Positions 32,401-42,165 of a stretch of DNA of 64,000 bases are shown here, one piece after another (the stretch's first letter is position 1; the number at the start of each line of letters is the position of its first letter). Below the pieces are notes generated by a model that did not search any database, was not told the origin of the DNA, and was given only the letters and a program-made list of their open reading frames with translations. The stretch spans positions 868,001 to 932,000 of the forward strand of contig OX246690.1 in NCBI GenBank assembly GCA_945909635.1, written 5' to 3'. This DNA is from Clostridioides difficile_A. Lineage in GTDB: Bacteria > Bacillota > Clostridia > Peptostreptococcales > Peptostreptococcaceae. Position numbers and translations under genes: made by a program.

Positions 32401-33843
32401 ATGTCAATTTATAAATGTAGTGTTTGTGGATATATTTATGATGAATCTAAGAATGATAAAACTTGGGATGAATTGAGTGAAGACTGGGAATGCCCTGTAT
32501 GTACAAAAGGTCGTAGTTATTTTGGTAAGATAAGTACTGTTTACTATGAAGAAGATGAAAAGGGAGCAGAAGATATTGCTGAAAATGAGACTGAGGTAAC
32601 TAGTGAAAAAACAGGTGATTTAAACTACATAAATACATATTTAAGAAGAGATGATGAAGTTGAGAAACATATGGACATAATCCATGAAATGGCTGTTACA
32701 GGGAAGTCTATAATAGAACCTATGAGAACTAAACTACCAGTAATTTCTTGGGATGATATTTTAATTATGGGTGCTCAATTAAATCCATTACCTTTAAATG
32801 AGCATGATGAAGTAAATACAACAACAATAATAGGAAAAAAAGCAAAAAAACCTATGATTATAGAAAATCCAGTTTATATTTCCCATATGTCATTTGGAGC
32901 TTTGTCTAAAGAACTAAAAATAGCTTTAGCAAAGGGAGCAGCTAAAAGTAAGACAGCTATGTGTAGTGGAGAAGGTGGTATATTGCCAGAAGAAAAAGAA
33001 GCTTCATACAAGTATATCTTTGAATATGTACCAAATAAGTACAGTGTCACTGAAGAAAATCTTAAAAATTCTGATGCTATAGAGATAAAAATTGGTCAAG
33101 GAACAAAACCTGGTATGGGAGGTCATCTTCCTGGCGAAAAGGTTACTGAAGAAATAGCAAAGGTGAGAAATAAGCCTGTAGGTCAAGATGTAATAAGTCC
33201 ATCTTGTTTTGAGGAAATACAGTCTAAAGAAGACTTAAAGAAACTTGTAGATGAGCTTAGAGAAGTTTCAGAAGGGCGTCCAATTGGTGTTAAAATTTCA
33301 GCAGGACATATTGAAAAGGACATGGAATTTATAGCTTATGCGAAACCTGACTTTGTAACTATTGATGGTCGTGGTGGAGCTACTGGCGCAAGTCCAAAAT
33401 TGCTTAAAGATGCAACTTCAATTCCAACAATATTTGCTCTTCATCGTGCTAGAAAATATATAGATACACATGAATTAGATATAGATTTAGTTATAACAGG
33501 TGGACTTCGTGTATCTACTGATTTTGTTAAGGCATTAGCTATGGGTGCTGATGCAATTGCTATTGCAAGTTCTGCTCTTATGGCAGCTGCATGTCAACAG
33601 TATCGTATATGTGGTTCTGGTAAGTGTCCTGTAGGAGTAGCTACTCAAGATGAAGAATTAAGAAAAAGATTACATATAGAAAATAGTGCTAATAGAGTGG
33701 CAAACTTCTTAAATGTAAGTTTAGAAGAACTTAAGACTTTTGCTAGGGTTTCTGGGCATAAGGATATACATGATTTAAGTGTTGATGATTTGTATACAGT
33801 TAACTCTGAAATATCAAATTATACAAATATACAACATGTATAG
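32401..33843 (+). CDS. Rubredoxin-fused glutamate synthase FMN-domain protein
   Basis: 480 residues. The N-terminal 50 are a rubredoxin (YKCSVCGYIYDE...WECPVCTKG, two CxxC pairs). The rest is a glutamate-synthase-type TIM barrel with NPVYISHMSFGALSKELKIA, GQGTKPGMGGHLPGEK, DGRGGATGASPKL (FMN) and CRICGSGKCPVG-like cysteines for an iron-sulfur cluster. It resembles archaeal-type GltB2 or FMN-dependent GOGAT domains but lacks a glutaminase and a small subunit. An electron-transfer rather than a glutamate-forming role is plausible, given the fused rubredoxin and its place after three oxidative stress genes. The start follows AAGGAGAA. Confidence 0.85.
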   Translation: MSIYKCSVCGYIYDESKNDKTWDELSEDWECPVCTKGRSYFGKISTVYYEEDEKGAEDIAENETEVTSEKTGDLNYINTYLRRDDEVEKHMDIIHEMAVTGKSIIEPMRTKLPVISWDDILIMGAQLNPLPLNEHDEVNTTTIIGKKAKKPMIIENPVYISHMSFGALSKELKIALAKGAAKSKTAMCSGEGGILPEEKEASYKYIFEYVPNKYSVTEENLKNSDAIEIKIGQGTKPGMGGHLPGEKVTEEIAKVRNKPVGQDVISPSCFEEIQSKEDLKKLVDELREVSEGRPIGVKISAGHIEKDMEFIAYAKPDFVTIDGRGGATGASPKLLKDATSIPTIFALHRARKYIDTHELDIDLVITGGLRVSTDFVKALAMGADAIAIASSALMAAACQQYRICGSGKCPVGVATQDEELRKRLHIENSANRVANFLNVSLEELKTFARVSGHKDIHDLSVDDLYTVNSEISNYTNIQHV

Positions 33844-33910
33844 GTTTTAAGTTTAGAACTATTAATAGATATATATATTTATAAAAATAAGAGTGAATAT
33901 AGTTTATGTA

Positions 33911-33945
33911 AGGAGAATTTTACTTTGTAAAGTTCTCTTTATTAT
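33911..33945 (+). terminator. Terminator after the glutamate synthase-like gene
   Basis: GAGAATTTTAC pairs with GTAAAGTTCTC (one mismatch) before TTTATTATT. Confidence 0.7.
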
Positions 33946-34028
33946 TGTGAAAATTAAAAATATTAAATTGTAAAATATTCTGTGATATCGTACTATTAAA
34001 CTAAATAATATTTTAAGGAGTGATTATC

Positions 34029-34844
34029 ATGGAAAGGTTAAAGATACAAGTTCTTGTTGATAATAATACATACATTGATAGATATTTTGTTGGAGAACCA
34101 GCAGTAAGCTATTATATTGAAATTGATGGTAATAAAGTTTTATTTGATTCAGGATATTCAGATGTATTTATATCAAATGCTGAAAAGCTAGATATAGATT
34201 TAGGCGACTTAACTCATGTTGTTTTTTCTCATGGGCATAATGACCATACAAGAGGTATTAAGTTTCTGAAAGATAAGTATGATTTATCTAAAGTTGAGCT
34301 TGTCGCACATCCCAATTGTTTTATACCTAAAAAAGAAGGCAATGAGAATATAGGTGCTCCATTTTCTGTTGATGAAATTAAACAAATTTTTATATATAAT
34401 CCTCAAGAAAAACCTTTTAATATAAGTGAGAATTGCATATTTTTAGGTGAAATACCTACTGTACATAATTTTGAAAAAAGAGCTAAAATGGGCAAATATA
34501 AAGTAGGAGATTTGTGGGAAGATGATTGTGTTTTAGATGATTCTGCTATAGTCTGTAAAACTGATAAAGGTCTTTTTATTATTACAGGATGTTCTCATAG
34601 TGGAATTTGTAATATAGTAGAGTATGCTAAAAAGGTATGCAGAGATGACAGAATCATTGGTATATTAGGAGGTTTTCATCTTTTTGAATTGGATGATAGG
34701 TTAGATAGTACAATTCAATATTTAGAAAAAGAAGGAATAAAAATGTTGTACCCTTGTCATTGTGTTTCTTTTAAAGTAAAAGCTAAGATGAATGAAACTT
34801 TAAGTGTGAATGAAGTGGGAGTAGGGTTGACTTTAAACATATAA
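34029..34844 (+). CDS. Metallo-beta-lactamase-fold hydrolase
   Basis: 271 residues from the ATG at 34029, which follows AAGGAGTG; an in-frame ATG at 34020 overlaps that site. The metal motif is VVFSHGHNDHTRG, the HxHxDH pattern, with further ligands in GCSHSGICNIVEYAKK and the C-terminal YPCHC. The arrangement matches the MBL group often labelled dihydropterin (ribofuranosyl-aminobenzene phosphate) synthase-like, of unproven function in bacteria. It is monocistronic, between two terminators. I make no substrate call. Confidence 0.85.
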   Translation: MERLKIQVLVDNNTYIDRYFVGEPAVSYYIEIDGNKVLFDSGYSDVFISNAEKLDIDLGDLTHVVFSHGHNDHTRGIKFLKDKYDLSKVELVAHPNCFIPKKEGNENIGAPFSVDEIKQIFIYNPQEKPFNISENCIFLGEIPTVHNFEKRAKMGKYKVGDLWEDDCVLDDSAIVCKTDKGLFIITGCSHSGICNIVEYAKKVCRDDRIIGILGGFHLFELDDRLDSTIQYLEKEGIKMLYPCHCVSFKVKAKMNETLSVNEVGVGLTLNI

Positions 34845-34861
34845 AATTTAAGTTGCTATTT

Positions 34862-34924
34862 AAAAGGAGTTGAACTTAAAATTTGATTAGAAAAAATCAT
34901 TTTTAAGATAGCTCCTTTTATTAT
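34862..34924 (+). terminator. Terminator after the MBL-fold gene
   Basis: AAAAGGAG (34862-34869) pairs with CTCCTTTT (34912-34919); inner CTTAAAA/TTTTAAG and TGATT/AATCA pairings continue the stem. A T-rich tail follows. Confidence 0.75.
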
Positions 34925-35452
34925 ATTTATTTTTAAAAAAATTAATATAGTATTATATGAAATATTGTAAAAAAATTATTTTTAATGAGATTATATTTTC
35001 ATTAATAAACAATTTTATCATGTATTAATAATGAGAAAATAAGTAGTAAATAAAGTGAATTTATTTACATCTATGAATTATTTTAGAAATTATATTGATT
35101 ATTCTTATTGAATCCAATAGTTTCAATAAAGATGATATTATATCAAACTTAATATAATATAATAATTATTATATTATTATTAAATAATAATTATGTAATA
35201 ATAAAAAATGATTTGTATAAAATTTAACATCAAAAAAGACATTTCATAAGAATAAAAAACAAAAAGATTTAAATATAAGTTAAAAAACAAAATAAATATA
35301 TCAAAAATATTTAATATAAGGTGAAAGATAAACTATAAATGCTAATTTATTGGAAAAATCAGGTTGAATTTAAGAAACAAAAATGTTATTGTTTTATCAA
35401 GAAAGTGTTAAAAAATAAACTTTCGTTATAATTTTTAGGGGAGGATGGTTTC
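34925..35452. other. AT-rich intergenic region with palindromes before the YkvI-like gene
   Basis: About 530 bp without a gene. Structures seen: TTATTGAA/TTCAATAA arms at 35105-35112 and 35122-35129; an all-AT palindrome at 35156-35175; and GAAAGT (35401-35406) with ACTTTC (35419-35424), followed by TATAAT (35427-35432), a plausible regulated promoter for the next gene. Confidence 0.5.
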
Positions 35453-36643
35453 ATGCAAAAAAATGTAAAAAAAGCAAAAGCAACAGGCTCTATTTTAGCT
35501 ATTTTTGGAGTTGCAAGTGTTCTTTTTAGCTCTCATGCTGGAGGAGGATTTGCTACAGGGAATCAAGAAACTCAGTATTATGTGCAGTATGGATGGACAG
35601 CACCACTCATGGCAGTTTTAGCAATGATTATACTTACTGCTACTATGAGAGAAGTTATTATAATGTATAATAATAATAATTGTAGGAATTATAAGGATTT
35701 ATTTTGTGAACTTTGGAGTCCATATCCAAAACTTGAAATAATATGGGAAATATATTACTATCTAATGGTTTTAATAGCCGTAAGTGCTGTCATAGCAGGT
35801 GCAGCAGCAGTATTCCAAAGTATAGGTATGAATTATTTTGTATCTGTATTTATTATAGGAATCGTACTTCTTGCCTTTACTATATTTGGAGCTATGCTTG
35901 TATCTAAAGCAGCTACAGCAATGACAATAGCTATACTAATATGTACACTTACTATTTTTATTGTAGGGATAAAAGCTAAGGTACCAGAAATAACAGGAAT
36001 ATTATCAAATAGAACTAGTTTCACACCAGGATATATCAAGCCAATAATCAATACCTTTATTTATGCAGGTTTTCAGTCAGTTGTTATACCTACACTTGCA
36101 GGATGTTCAAGACCACTTCTTAAAAACTCAAAAGAAGCGACTAAAGCAATGGTAGTTTCATTTATTATGAATGCAGTTGCGTTAGGGCTTGCTGTAACTA
36201 TGTTAATGGGATGGTATAAAGAATTTACTGCTGCTGGTCAAACAACACTTCCTACTCTTTATGTTGCAAGTCAATCTGGAAATAATACTATATATATAAT
36301 TTATAATGTTGCATTATTCCTTTGCTTAATGTCTACAGGAGTAACTACCATATTTGGTCTTGTAAATAGATTTGAAGACCATAAAGCACTTTCTTTCCTT
36401 TCTTCAAAAATGAAAAGAAGGGTATTTACAGCCTGTGCAATAATGATAGTGTCAATGCTTATATCTCTTACAGGATTAAGTAATATAGTTAAATACGGAT
36501 ATGGATATTGTGGTTATTTGGGTCTATTCACTATAGTAATTCCTTTCCTTACATTAGGTCATTATAAGAATAAGAAATTTGCAAAGGAACATCCAGAAGC
36601 TAAATGGCCAGCCGAATTAAACGAAAATATTGAAAATTTATAA
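35453..36643 (+). CDS. YkvI-like membrane transporter
   Basis: 396 residues with about ten to eleven hydrophobic helices. The start (GSILAIFGVASVLFSSHAGGGFATGNQE) carries the unwound-helix glycine motif typical of APC/LeuT-fold carriers, and the whole resembles the YkvI family of uncharacterised bacterial membrane proteins. FAGF..VVIPTLAGCSRPL-like and TTIFGLVNRFED segments lie in the second half. Substrate is unknown; amino acids or ions are possible by fold only. A strong GGGGAGGA precedes the ATG, and a long AT-rich control region lies upstream. It is monocistronic. Confidence 0.75.
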   Translation: MQKNVKKAKATGSILAIFGVASVLFSSHAGGGFATGNQETQYYVQYGWTAPLMAVLAMIILTATMREVIIMYNNNNCRNYKDLFCELWSPYPKLEIIWEIYYYLMVLIAVSAVIAGAAAVFQSIGMNYFVSVFIIGIVLLAFTIFGAMLVSKAATAMTIAILICTLTIFIVGIKAKVPEITGILSNRTSFTPGYIKPIINTFIYAGFQSVVIPTLAGCSRPLLKNSKEATKAMVVSFIMNAVALGLAVTMLMGWYKEFTAAGQTTLPTLYVASQSGNNTIYIIYNVALFLCLMSTGVTTIFGLVNRFEDHKALSFLSSKMKRRVFTACAIMIVSMLISLTGLSNIVKYGYGYCGYLGLFTIVIPFLTLGHYKNKKFAKEHPEAKWPAELNENIENL

Positions 36644-36816
36644 GGTGAGTAGTACTTTAAATAAAAGAGATAGTTTAATTAATAAGTCGAAAATATAGTC
36701 AAAAAAATAGAGTATATTACTATTTAAATATGATAAAATAGGGTTGAAAAATAAATTGATAAATTAAAATTTAGAAAATATAATGAACATAATATATTTA
36801 TTAGGAGAATTAAGTT

Positions 36817-37206
36817 ATGGAAAATATTGAAGAATTGCTCCCTAAAGATAAATTTGATAATAGTAATATCGAAAAATTAAAATTATTATCTGATGAAGAC
36901 ATAAGTCCGATTTGTTATAGATTATTGGAATGGATGCAAGATTATAACTGGCCTGTTGCAAAAGAAATTTTACCTGTTTTGGCTCTACATCAAGAGTTAA
37001 TTACTCCATTAATAATGGATGTTCTTTCAGAAGACGATGATGACTGGAAATATTGGATAATTTCATGTCTTTTGCCACTGTTTGTAGATAAAAATCTTGA
37101 ACCTATAATTCCACTTGTTAAGAGAATCGCTGAGAAGCCAACTAAATGGGAATGTGAAGCAGAGGTAGATGAAATATCAAAAGTATTCTTAAAAAGAATA
37201 TTATAA
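36817..37206 (+). CDS. DUF5071-like small protein
   Basis: 129 residues, acidic and helical. LLPKDKFDNSNIEKL, RLLEWMQDYNWPVAKEILPVL and DDDDWKYWIISCLLPLF are the features of the DUF5071 family, which looks like a short HEAT-type repeat protein. Members occur singly or as immunity-like proteins; no toxin partner is visible here. AGGAGAA precedes the ATG. Function is unknown. A terminator follows at 37296. Confidence 0.7.
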   Translation: MENIEELLPKDKFDNSNIEKLKLLSDEDISPICYRLLEWMQDYNWPVAKEILPVLALHQELITPLIMDVLSEDDDDWKYWIISCLLPLFVDKNLEPIIPLVKRIAEKPTKWECEAEVDEISKVFLKRIL

Positions 37207-37295
37207 ATAATAGTTGAGTATATTTATTGAGATTATTTGTAAAATTTAATATTAAACAACTTGGAAACAGGTAATATAAAATTAATAATAGATAG

Positions 37296-37329
37296 AAAAA
37301 GCTGTAATCATAAAGGTTACAGCTTTTTT
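37296..37329. terminator. Terminator between the DUF5071 gene and the helicase gene
   Basis: AAAAAGCTGTAA (37296-37307) pairs with TTACAGCTTTTT (37317-37328), with T-runs on both strands; it can serve both convergent genes. Confidence 0.85.
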
Positions 37330-37428
37330 ATACAATATAAAATAGTATTATAATAAAGAAAAAGTTGATACCTACTTTCTGTATATTATAGTGTTTATAT
37401 ACTATTGGCATTTTAATTAGTCTATATA

Positions 37429-38538
37429 TTACAATTCTATAATTCTTCTACTAATTTTAGATTCTATAGCTGTTTCTATTTCACTTAGCATTCGTTCATT
37501 TTTAGGGTCAATAAAAGCACATGTATATCCTTCTTCGCCAGCTCTACCAGTTCTACCAATACGATGGATATAGTCCTCTGATGTTTCTGGCAAATCGTAA
37601 TTATATATATGACTAACTCCAGATATATCAAGACCACGAGAAGCAACATCTGTAGCTATTAAGTATTGTATATCTAAATTTCTAAATGATTTCATTATTC
37701 TTTCACGTTTTGATTGAGCAATATCACTGTGCAGTTTTTGACAATTGTATCCTCTTATAGCAAGTGCTTCTTCAAGATTGTCAACTCTTCTTTTAGTTCT
37801 ACAAAATATTATTGCCATAAAAGGATTATCTTCATCTAAAACTTTACATAAAGCATCCAGTTTTTTTCTGTCTGTAGTTTCTACTACTTCTTGTTTTATA
37901 TTATTAAGAGTAATTTCTTCTTTTTGAATAGAAACTATAACTGGGTTTTTCGTATATCTATAAGCTAATTTTTTTACTTGAGAATTCATAGTTGCAGAAA
38001 AGCATAATGTTTGCTTTTTGTTTGAAGTTTCTTTTAAAATAGCTTCAACTTCATTTTTAAATCCCATAAGCAACATTTGGTCTGCTTCATCTAAAACAAA
38101 AGTTTTTAACTTACTAAGGTCAATCGTTTTTCTATTTAGATGGTCTAAAAGTCTACCTGGTGTAGCTATAATCATATGGATATTTCCTTTTAGTTTCTTT
38201 ATTTGAGAACCAATATCCTTTCCTCCGTAAGCTGCTAGAATATTTACGTCTTTAGATTCTTTAAGTTTTATAGCTTCTTCTGTTATTTGAATAGCTAGTT
38301 CTCTTGTTGGAGAGAGTATAAGTACTTGTATATCATCTATATCTAATGATATATTTTCAAATATTGGAAGCAAAAAAGCAAGTGTTTTTCCTGTACCAGT
38401 TTGAGCCTCTGCTATAACATCTTTTCCTTCTTTTATCAATTGAATACTTTCTTTTTGTATAGGTGTAGGTGCTGTTATTCCTGATTTTCCTAGAATATTT
38501 ATTGTATTTTCACTAATCCCTAAGCTTTTGAAATCCAT
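37429..38538 (-). CDS. DEAD-box RNA helicase
   Basis: 369 residues from the ATG at 38538; an earlier ATG at 38556 has no ribosome site, whereas AAAGGTAAG lies before the chosen start. All DEAD-box motifs are present in order: Q motif (ITAPTPIQKESI), motif I AQTGTGKT (45-52), PTRELA, TPGR, DEAD, SAT, and motif VI HRIGRTGRAG. It ends shortly after motif VI, without the long C-terminal RNA-binding extension of CshA/DbpA proteins, so it is a minimal helicase core. Likely roles are RNA remodelling, ribosome assembly or decay. A 13-bp inverted repeat lies about 170 bp upstream. Confidence 0.95.
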   Translation of the reverse strand: MDFKSLGISENTINILGKSGITAPTPIQKESIQLIKEGKDVIAEAQTGTGKTLAFLLPIFENISLDIDDIQVLILSPTRELAIQITEEAIKLKESKDVNILAAYGGKDIGSQIKKLKGNIHMIIATPGRLLDHLNRKTIDLSKLKTFVLDEADQMLLMGFKNEVEAILKETSNKKQTLCFSATMNSQVKKLAYRYTKNPVIVSIQKEEITLNNIKQEVVETTDRKKLDALCKVLDEDNPFMAIIFCRTKRRVDNLEEALAIRGYNCQKLHSDIAQSKRERIMKSFRNLDIQYLIATDVASRGLDISGVSHIYNYDLPETSEDYIHRIGRTGRAGEEGYTCAFIDPKNERMLSEIETAIESKISRRIIEL

Positions 38539-38705
38539 TATTATCTTACCTTTCATGAAAAATTTTCTTTTTTATTAATCAATTAATAATATCATATTTG
38601 TAAGTATTTTTAGTAATTTTTTTGATTATTATTTATATAGTTTAGAAATACATGAAGATACTTTAAAATGGAATGTATCTTAAATTAAATTTTAGTAGGA
38701 ATTTT

Positions 38706-38744
38706 ATAGGTTTATTTTTAAAGGTTTTTTGAAAATAAACCTAT
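38706..38744. repeat. Perfect 13-bp inverted repeat between the helicase and aksA-like genes
   Basis: ATAGGTTTATTTT (38706-38718) and AAAATAAACCTAT (38732-38744) with a 13-base loop. No T-run on either strand, so not a clear terminator. It may be a helicase 5' leader structure or an operator. The rest of 38539-39000 is AT-rich with no gene. Confidence 0.7.
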
Positions 38745-39000
38745 TTAAAAATTAAATTAAAATGCAAGAAAAACATAATAACTTTCATTTTTAAGAAGTT
38801 TTCACAAAAAAGAAAAAATATAGTGCAATAAATGATATAAAGTAATATAATAGATTACAAGATATGAAAAGGCAAAAAAATAAATTGCAAATGAAATTAA
38901 AATGAATAAAAAATAAAAAAATAATCATAAGTTAGAGGTATCAATGAAAAATAAAAGCGAATGTTTTTAAAATTAAAAGTATACTAAGGGGGGCATTAAT

Positions 39001-40194
39001 ATGTGCATTATATCAAAAGATAGAGCAAAGGAAATAAAAATAGTAGATACTACTTTAAGAGACGGAGAGCAAACAGCTGGGGTTGTATTTGCAAATAGAG
39101 AAAAAATAATGATTGCTGAAATGTTAAGTGACCTAGGTGTTGACCAAATCGAAGTTGGTATACCTACTATGGGTGGAGATGAAAAAAATGTAATAAAGCA
39201 CATATGTAGTAGAAACTTAAAATCAGATATAATGGCTTGGAATAGAGCAGTAATAAAAGATGTTGAAGAATCTATTTCTTGTGGCGTTGATGCAGTAGCT
39301 ATATCAATATCAGTATCTGACATTCATATAGAAAATAAATTGAGAACTTCTAGAGGTTGGGTTTTAGAAAATATGGCTAAAACAGTTGAATTTGCAAAGC
39401 AAAATGGATTATATGTTTCAGTAAATGGAGAAGATGCTTCAAGAGCAGATATAGACTTCTTAACTGAATTTATAAAAGTTGGAAAACAAGCAGGAGCAGA
39501 TAGATTTAGATACTGTGATACAGTAGGAGTTATGAATCCTTTTTCTATAAAGAATACAATAGAAACTCTTTATGAAAGAACTAATTTTGACATAGAAATG
39601 CATACACATAATGACTTTGGAATGGCAACTGCAAATGCACTTGCAGGAATAGCAGCAGGAGCAAATTATGTTGGAGTTACAGTAAATGGCTTAGGTGAAA
39701 GAGCAGGAAATGCAGCATTAGAAGAAGTTTTAATGGCACTTAAGTGTATTTATAAATGTGATTTAAATAACATAGATACTAGAAAATTTAGAGGAATATG
39801 TGAGTATGTGTCACAGGCATCAGGAAGAATTCTTCCTACATGGAAACCAGTAGTTGGAGATAACATGTTTATACATGAATCTGGTATACATGCAGATGGA
39901 GCATTAAAAGACCCACATAACTATGAGCCATTTGACCCAAGTGAAGTAAATCTTGAAAGAAAAATAGTAATAGGTAAACATTCAGGAAGAGCTGCAGTTG
40001 TAAATAAGTTGAGTGAATACGAAATGTATATTTCTCCAGAAAACGCTACCAAACTATTAAATGCTATAAGAGCTACATCAATAAGATTAAAAAGAAGTTT
40101 AATGGACAAAGAAATTCTTCAATTATATTGTGATATACTAGCACATGAGAAGGAAACAACAGAAGAAGAAGCAGTTAGAGGTTCATACATTTAA
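39001..40194 (+). CDS. aksA: Homocitrate/Re-citrate synthase-like enzyme
   Basis: 397 residues, a DRE-TIM metallolyase: KIVDTTLRDGEQTAGVVF at the N-terminus, MHTHNDFGMATANALAG with the metal His pair, and NGLGERAGNAALEEV. The C-terminal part has HESGIHADGALKDPHNYEPFDP and a short regulatory tail region. It resembles homocitrate synthase and the Re-citrate synthase of clostridia; condensing acetyl-CoA with oxaloacetate would feed the aconitase and isocitrate dehydrogenase encoded next, giving 2-oxoglutarate for glutamate. A true homocitrate role is the alternative. GGGGGGC precedes the ATG. It is the first gene of the operon. Confidence 0.88.
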   Translation: MCIISKDRAKEIKIVDTTLRDGEQTAGVVFANREKIMIAEMLSDLGVDQIEVGIPTMGGDEKNVIKHICSRNLKSDIMAWNRAVIKDVEESISCGVDAVAISISVSDIHIENKLRTSRGWVLENMAKTVEFAKQNGLYVSVNGEDASRADIDFLTEFIKVGKQAGADRFRYCDTVGVMNPFSIKNTIETLYERTNFDIEMHTHNDFGMATANALAGIAAGANYVGVTVNGLGERAGNAALEEVLMALKCIYKCDLNNIDTRKFRGICEYVSQASGRILPTWKPVVGDNMFIHESGIHADGALKDPHNYEPFDPSEVNLERKIVIGKHSGRAAVVNKLSEYEMYISPENATKLLNAIRATSIRLKRSLMDKEILQLYCDILAHEKETTEEEAVRGSYI

Positions 40195-40218
40195 GATATA
40201 ATTGTTTAGGAGGAAAAT

Positions 40219-42144
40219 ATGGGAGATAATATAGTTTATAAAATAATTAAAAAACATATAGTAGATGGAGAAGCTGTTGCTGGTAACTCAATTGGTATAA
40301 AGATAGACCAAACTTTGACACAAGATTCTACTGGAACAATGACATATCTTCAATTAGAAGCTATGGGGATAGATAAAGTAAAAACTAAAAGAAGTGTAGC
40401 ATTTGTAGACCATAATATGTTACAACAAGGATTTGAAAATGCAGATGACCATAAATATATACAAACAGTGGCAGATAGATATGGAGTTTATTTCTCTAAA
40501 CCAGGAAATGGTATTTGCCATCAAGTATTTTTAGAAAGATTTTCAACACCAGGAGATACACTTTTAGGTTCTGATAGCCACACACCTACTGCTGGAGGCG
40601 TGGGCATGATGGCAATTGGAGCTGGTGGGTTAGATGTTGCTCTTGCTATGGCAGGAGGAGCATACTATATAAAAGCACCAAAAGTCTGTAAAGTGAATCT
40701 AGTTGGAAAATTAAACAATATGGTATCTTCAAAAGATATAATATTAGAGGTATTGAGAAAACAAACTGTAAAAGGTGGAGTAGGTAAAGTTTATGAGTAT
40801 GGTGGAGAAGGTGTAAAAAGTTTATCTGTTCCACAAAGAGCTACAATAACAAATATGGGAGCTGAACTTGGAGCAACTACTTCAATCTTCCCAAGCGATG
40901 AAAAAACGCTAGAATTCTTCAAAAGTCAAGGAAGAGGAGATGCATGGATAGAGCTAAAACCAGATGCAGATGCAGTTTATGATGAAGAGATTACTATAAA
41001 CTTGGATGAATTAAAACCATTAGCTGCAAAACCTCATAGCCCAGATAATGTAGATGAAGTTGAAAACATAGGAAAAATTAAAATAGACCAAGTTGCAATA
41101 GGAAGTTGTACAAATTCTTCTTATGAAGACTTAATGAAAGTAGCTCAAATCTTAAAAGGAAATAAGGTACATAAGAATGTGAGTTTGGTAATAGCACCAG
41201 GTTCAAGACAAGTTATGGAGATGATTGCTAGAAATGGAGCTTTGGCAGATATAATAAGTTCTGGAGCTAGAATATTAGAAAATTCTTGTGGTCCATGTAT
41301 AGGAATGGGGCAATCTCCAGGTACTGATTCTGTGTCTTTAAGAACTTTCAATAGAAACTTCTATGGAAGAAGTGGAACTTTATCAGCACAAGTATACTTA
41401 GTGAGTCCAGAAGTGGCAGCAGTAAGTGCAATAAAAGGAGAACTTACAGACCCAAGAGAATTTGATATTAAATTTACAGACTTAGATGTAAATGAGTTTT
41501 TAATAGATGATAGCATGATAATAAAACCTGCTGATGTAGGAAGCGATGTAGAAGTAGTTAGAGGTCCTAATATAAAACCTTTCCCTCTTAATACAGAGTT
41601 AAGTCAGTCTATAGATGGAAAAATTATACTAAAGACAGAAGATAATATAACTACTGACCATATAATGCCATCAAATGCTAAATTACTTCCTTTCAGAAGT
41701 AATATACCATATCTTGCAAACTATTGTTTTAATACTGTAGATACAGAATTTCCTCAAAGAGCAAAAGATAATAATGGTGGATTTATAGTTGGTGGAGATA
41801 ATTATGGGCAAGGTTCAAGTAGAGAGCATGCAGCTTTAGCACCATTATATTTGGGTGTAAAAGGGGTAATAGTAAAGAGCTTTGCAAGAATCCATAAAGC
41901 TAATTTAATAAATAGTGGTATAATTCCAATGGAGTTCTGTGATGAGAAAGATTATGAAAATTTATCTCTTTTAGATAATCTTGAGATACCAAATATTTTG
42001 GATAATTTAGATAGTGGAATTTTGGAAGTTAAAAACACAACTAAAGGAACTTCTTTTAAAGTTAAGGCAGAATTATCAGCAAAAGAAGTTGATGTATTAA
42101 AAGCTGGTGGAAAATTAAATTACACTAAAAATCAATCTAATTAG
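40219..42144 (+). CDS. acnB: Aconitate hydratase
   Basis: 641 residues, the compact aconitase type. The 4Fe-4S ligands are Cys297 (IGSCTNSSYEDL) and Cys357/Cys360 (NSCGPCIGMG). The swivel domain at the C-terminus has GGDNYGQGSSREHAALAP and KSFARIHKANLINSGI. It isomerises citrate to isocitrate through cis-aconitate in the cytoplasm. It lies 24 bp after the synthase gene and 21 bp before the dehydrogenase gene, so all three make one operon. A homoaconitase role would go with a homocitrate synthase, but the length and neighbour favour aconitase. GGAGG precedes the ATG. Confidence 0.93.
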   Translation: MGDNIVYKIIKKHIVDGEAVAGNSIGIKIDQTLTQDSTGTMTYLQLEAMGIDKVKTKRSVAFVDHNMLQQGFENADDHKYIQTVADRYGVYFSKPGNGICHQVFLERFSTPGDTLLGSDSHTPTAGGVGMMAIGAGGLDVALAMAGGAYYIKAPKVCKVNLVGKLNNMVSSKDIILEVLRKQTVKGGVGKVYEYGGEGVKSLSVPQRATITNMGAELGATTSIFPSDEKTLEFFKSQGRGDAWIELKPDADAVYDEEITINLDELKPLAAKPHSPDNVDEVENIGKIKIDQVAIGSCTNSSYEDLMKVAQILKGNKVHKNVSLVIAPGSRQVMEMIARNGALADIISSGARILENSCGPCIGMGQSPGTDSVSLRTFNRNFYGRSGTLSAQVYLVSPEVAAVSAIKGELTDPREFDIKFTDLDVNEFLIDDSMIIKPADVGSDVEVVRGPNIKPFPLNTELSQSIDGKIILKTEDNITTDHIMPSNAKLLPFRSNIPYLANYCFNTVDTEFPQRAKDNNGGFIVGGDNYGQGSSREHAALAPLYLGVKGVIVKSFARIHKANLINSGIIPMEFCDEKDYENLSLLDNLEIPNILDNLDSGILEVKNTTKGTSFKVKAELSAKEVDVLKAGGKLNYTKNQSN

Positions 42145-42165
42145 TATGAAAAGAGGGAATATTTA

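Noticed and set aside
35150..35210. All-AT palindromes as a replication origin or attachment site
   Set aside because: No DnaA boxes, iterons or integrase gene; low-complexity AT runs form such palindromes by chance.
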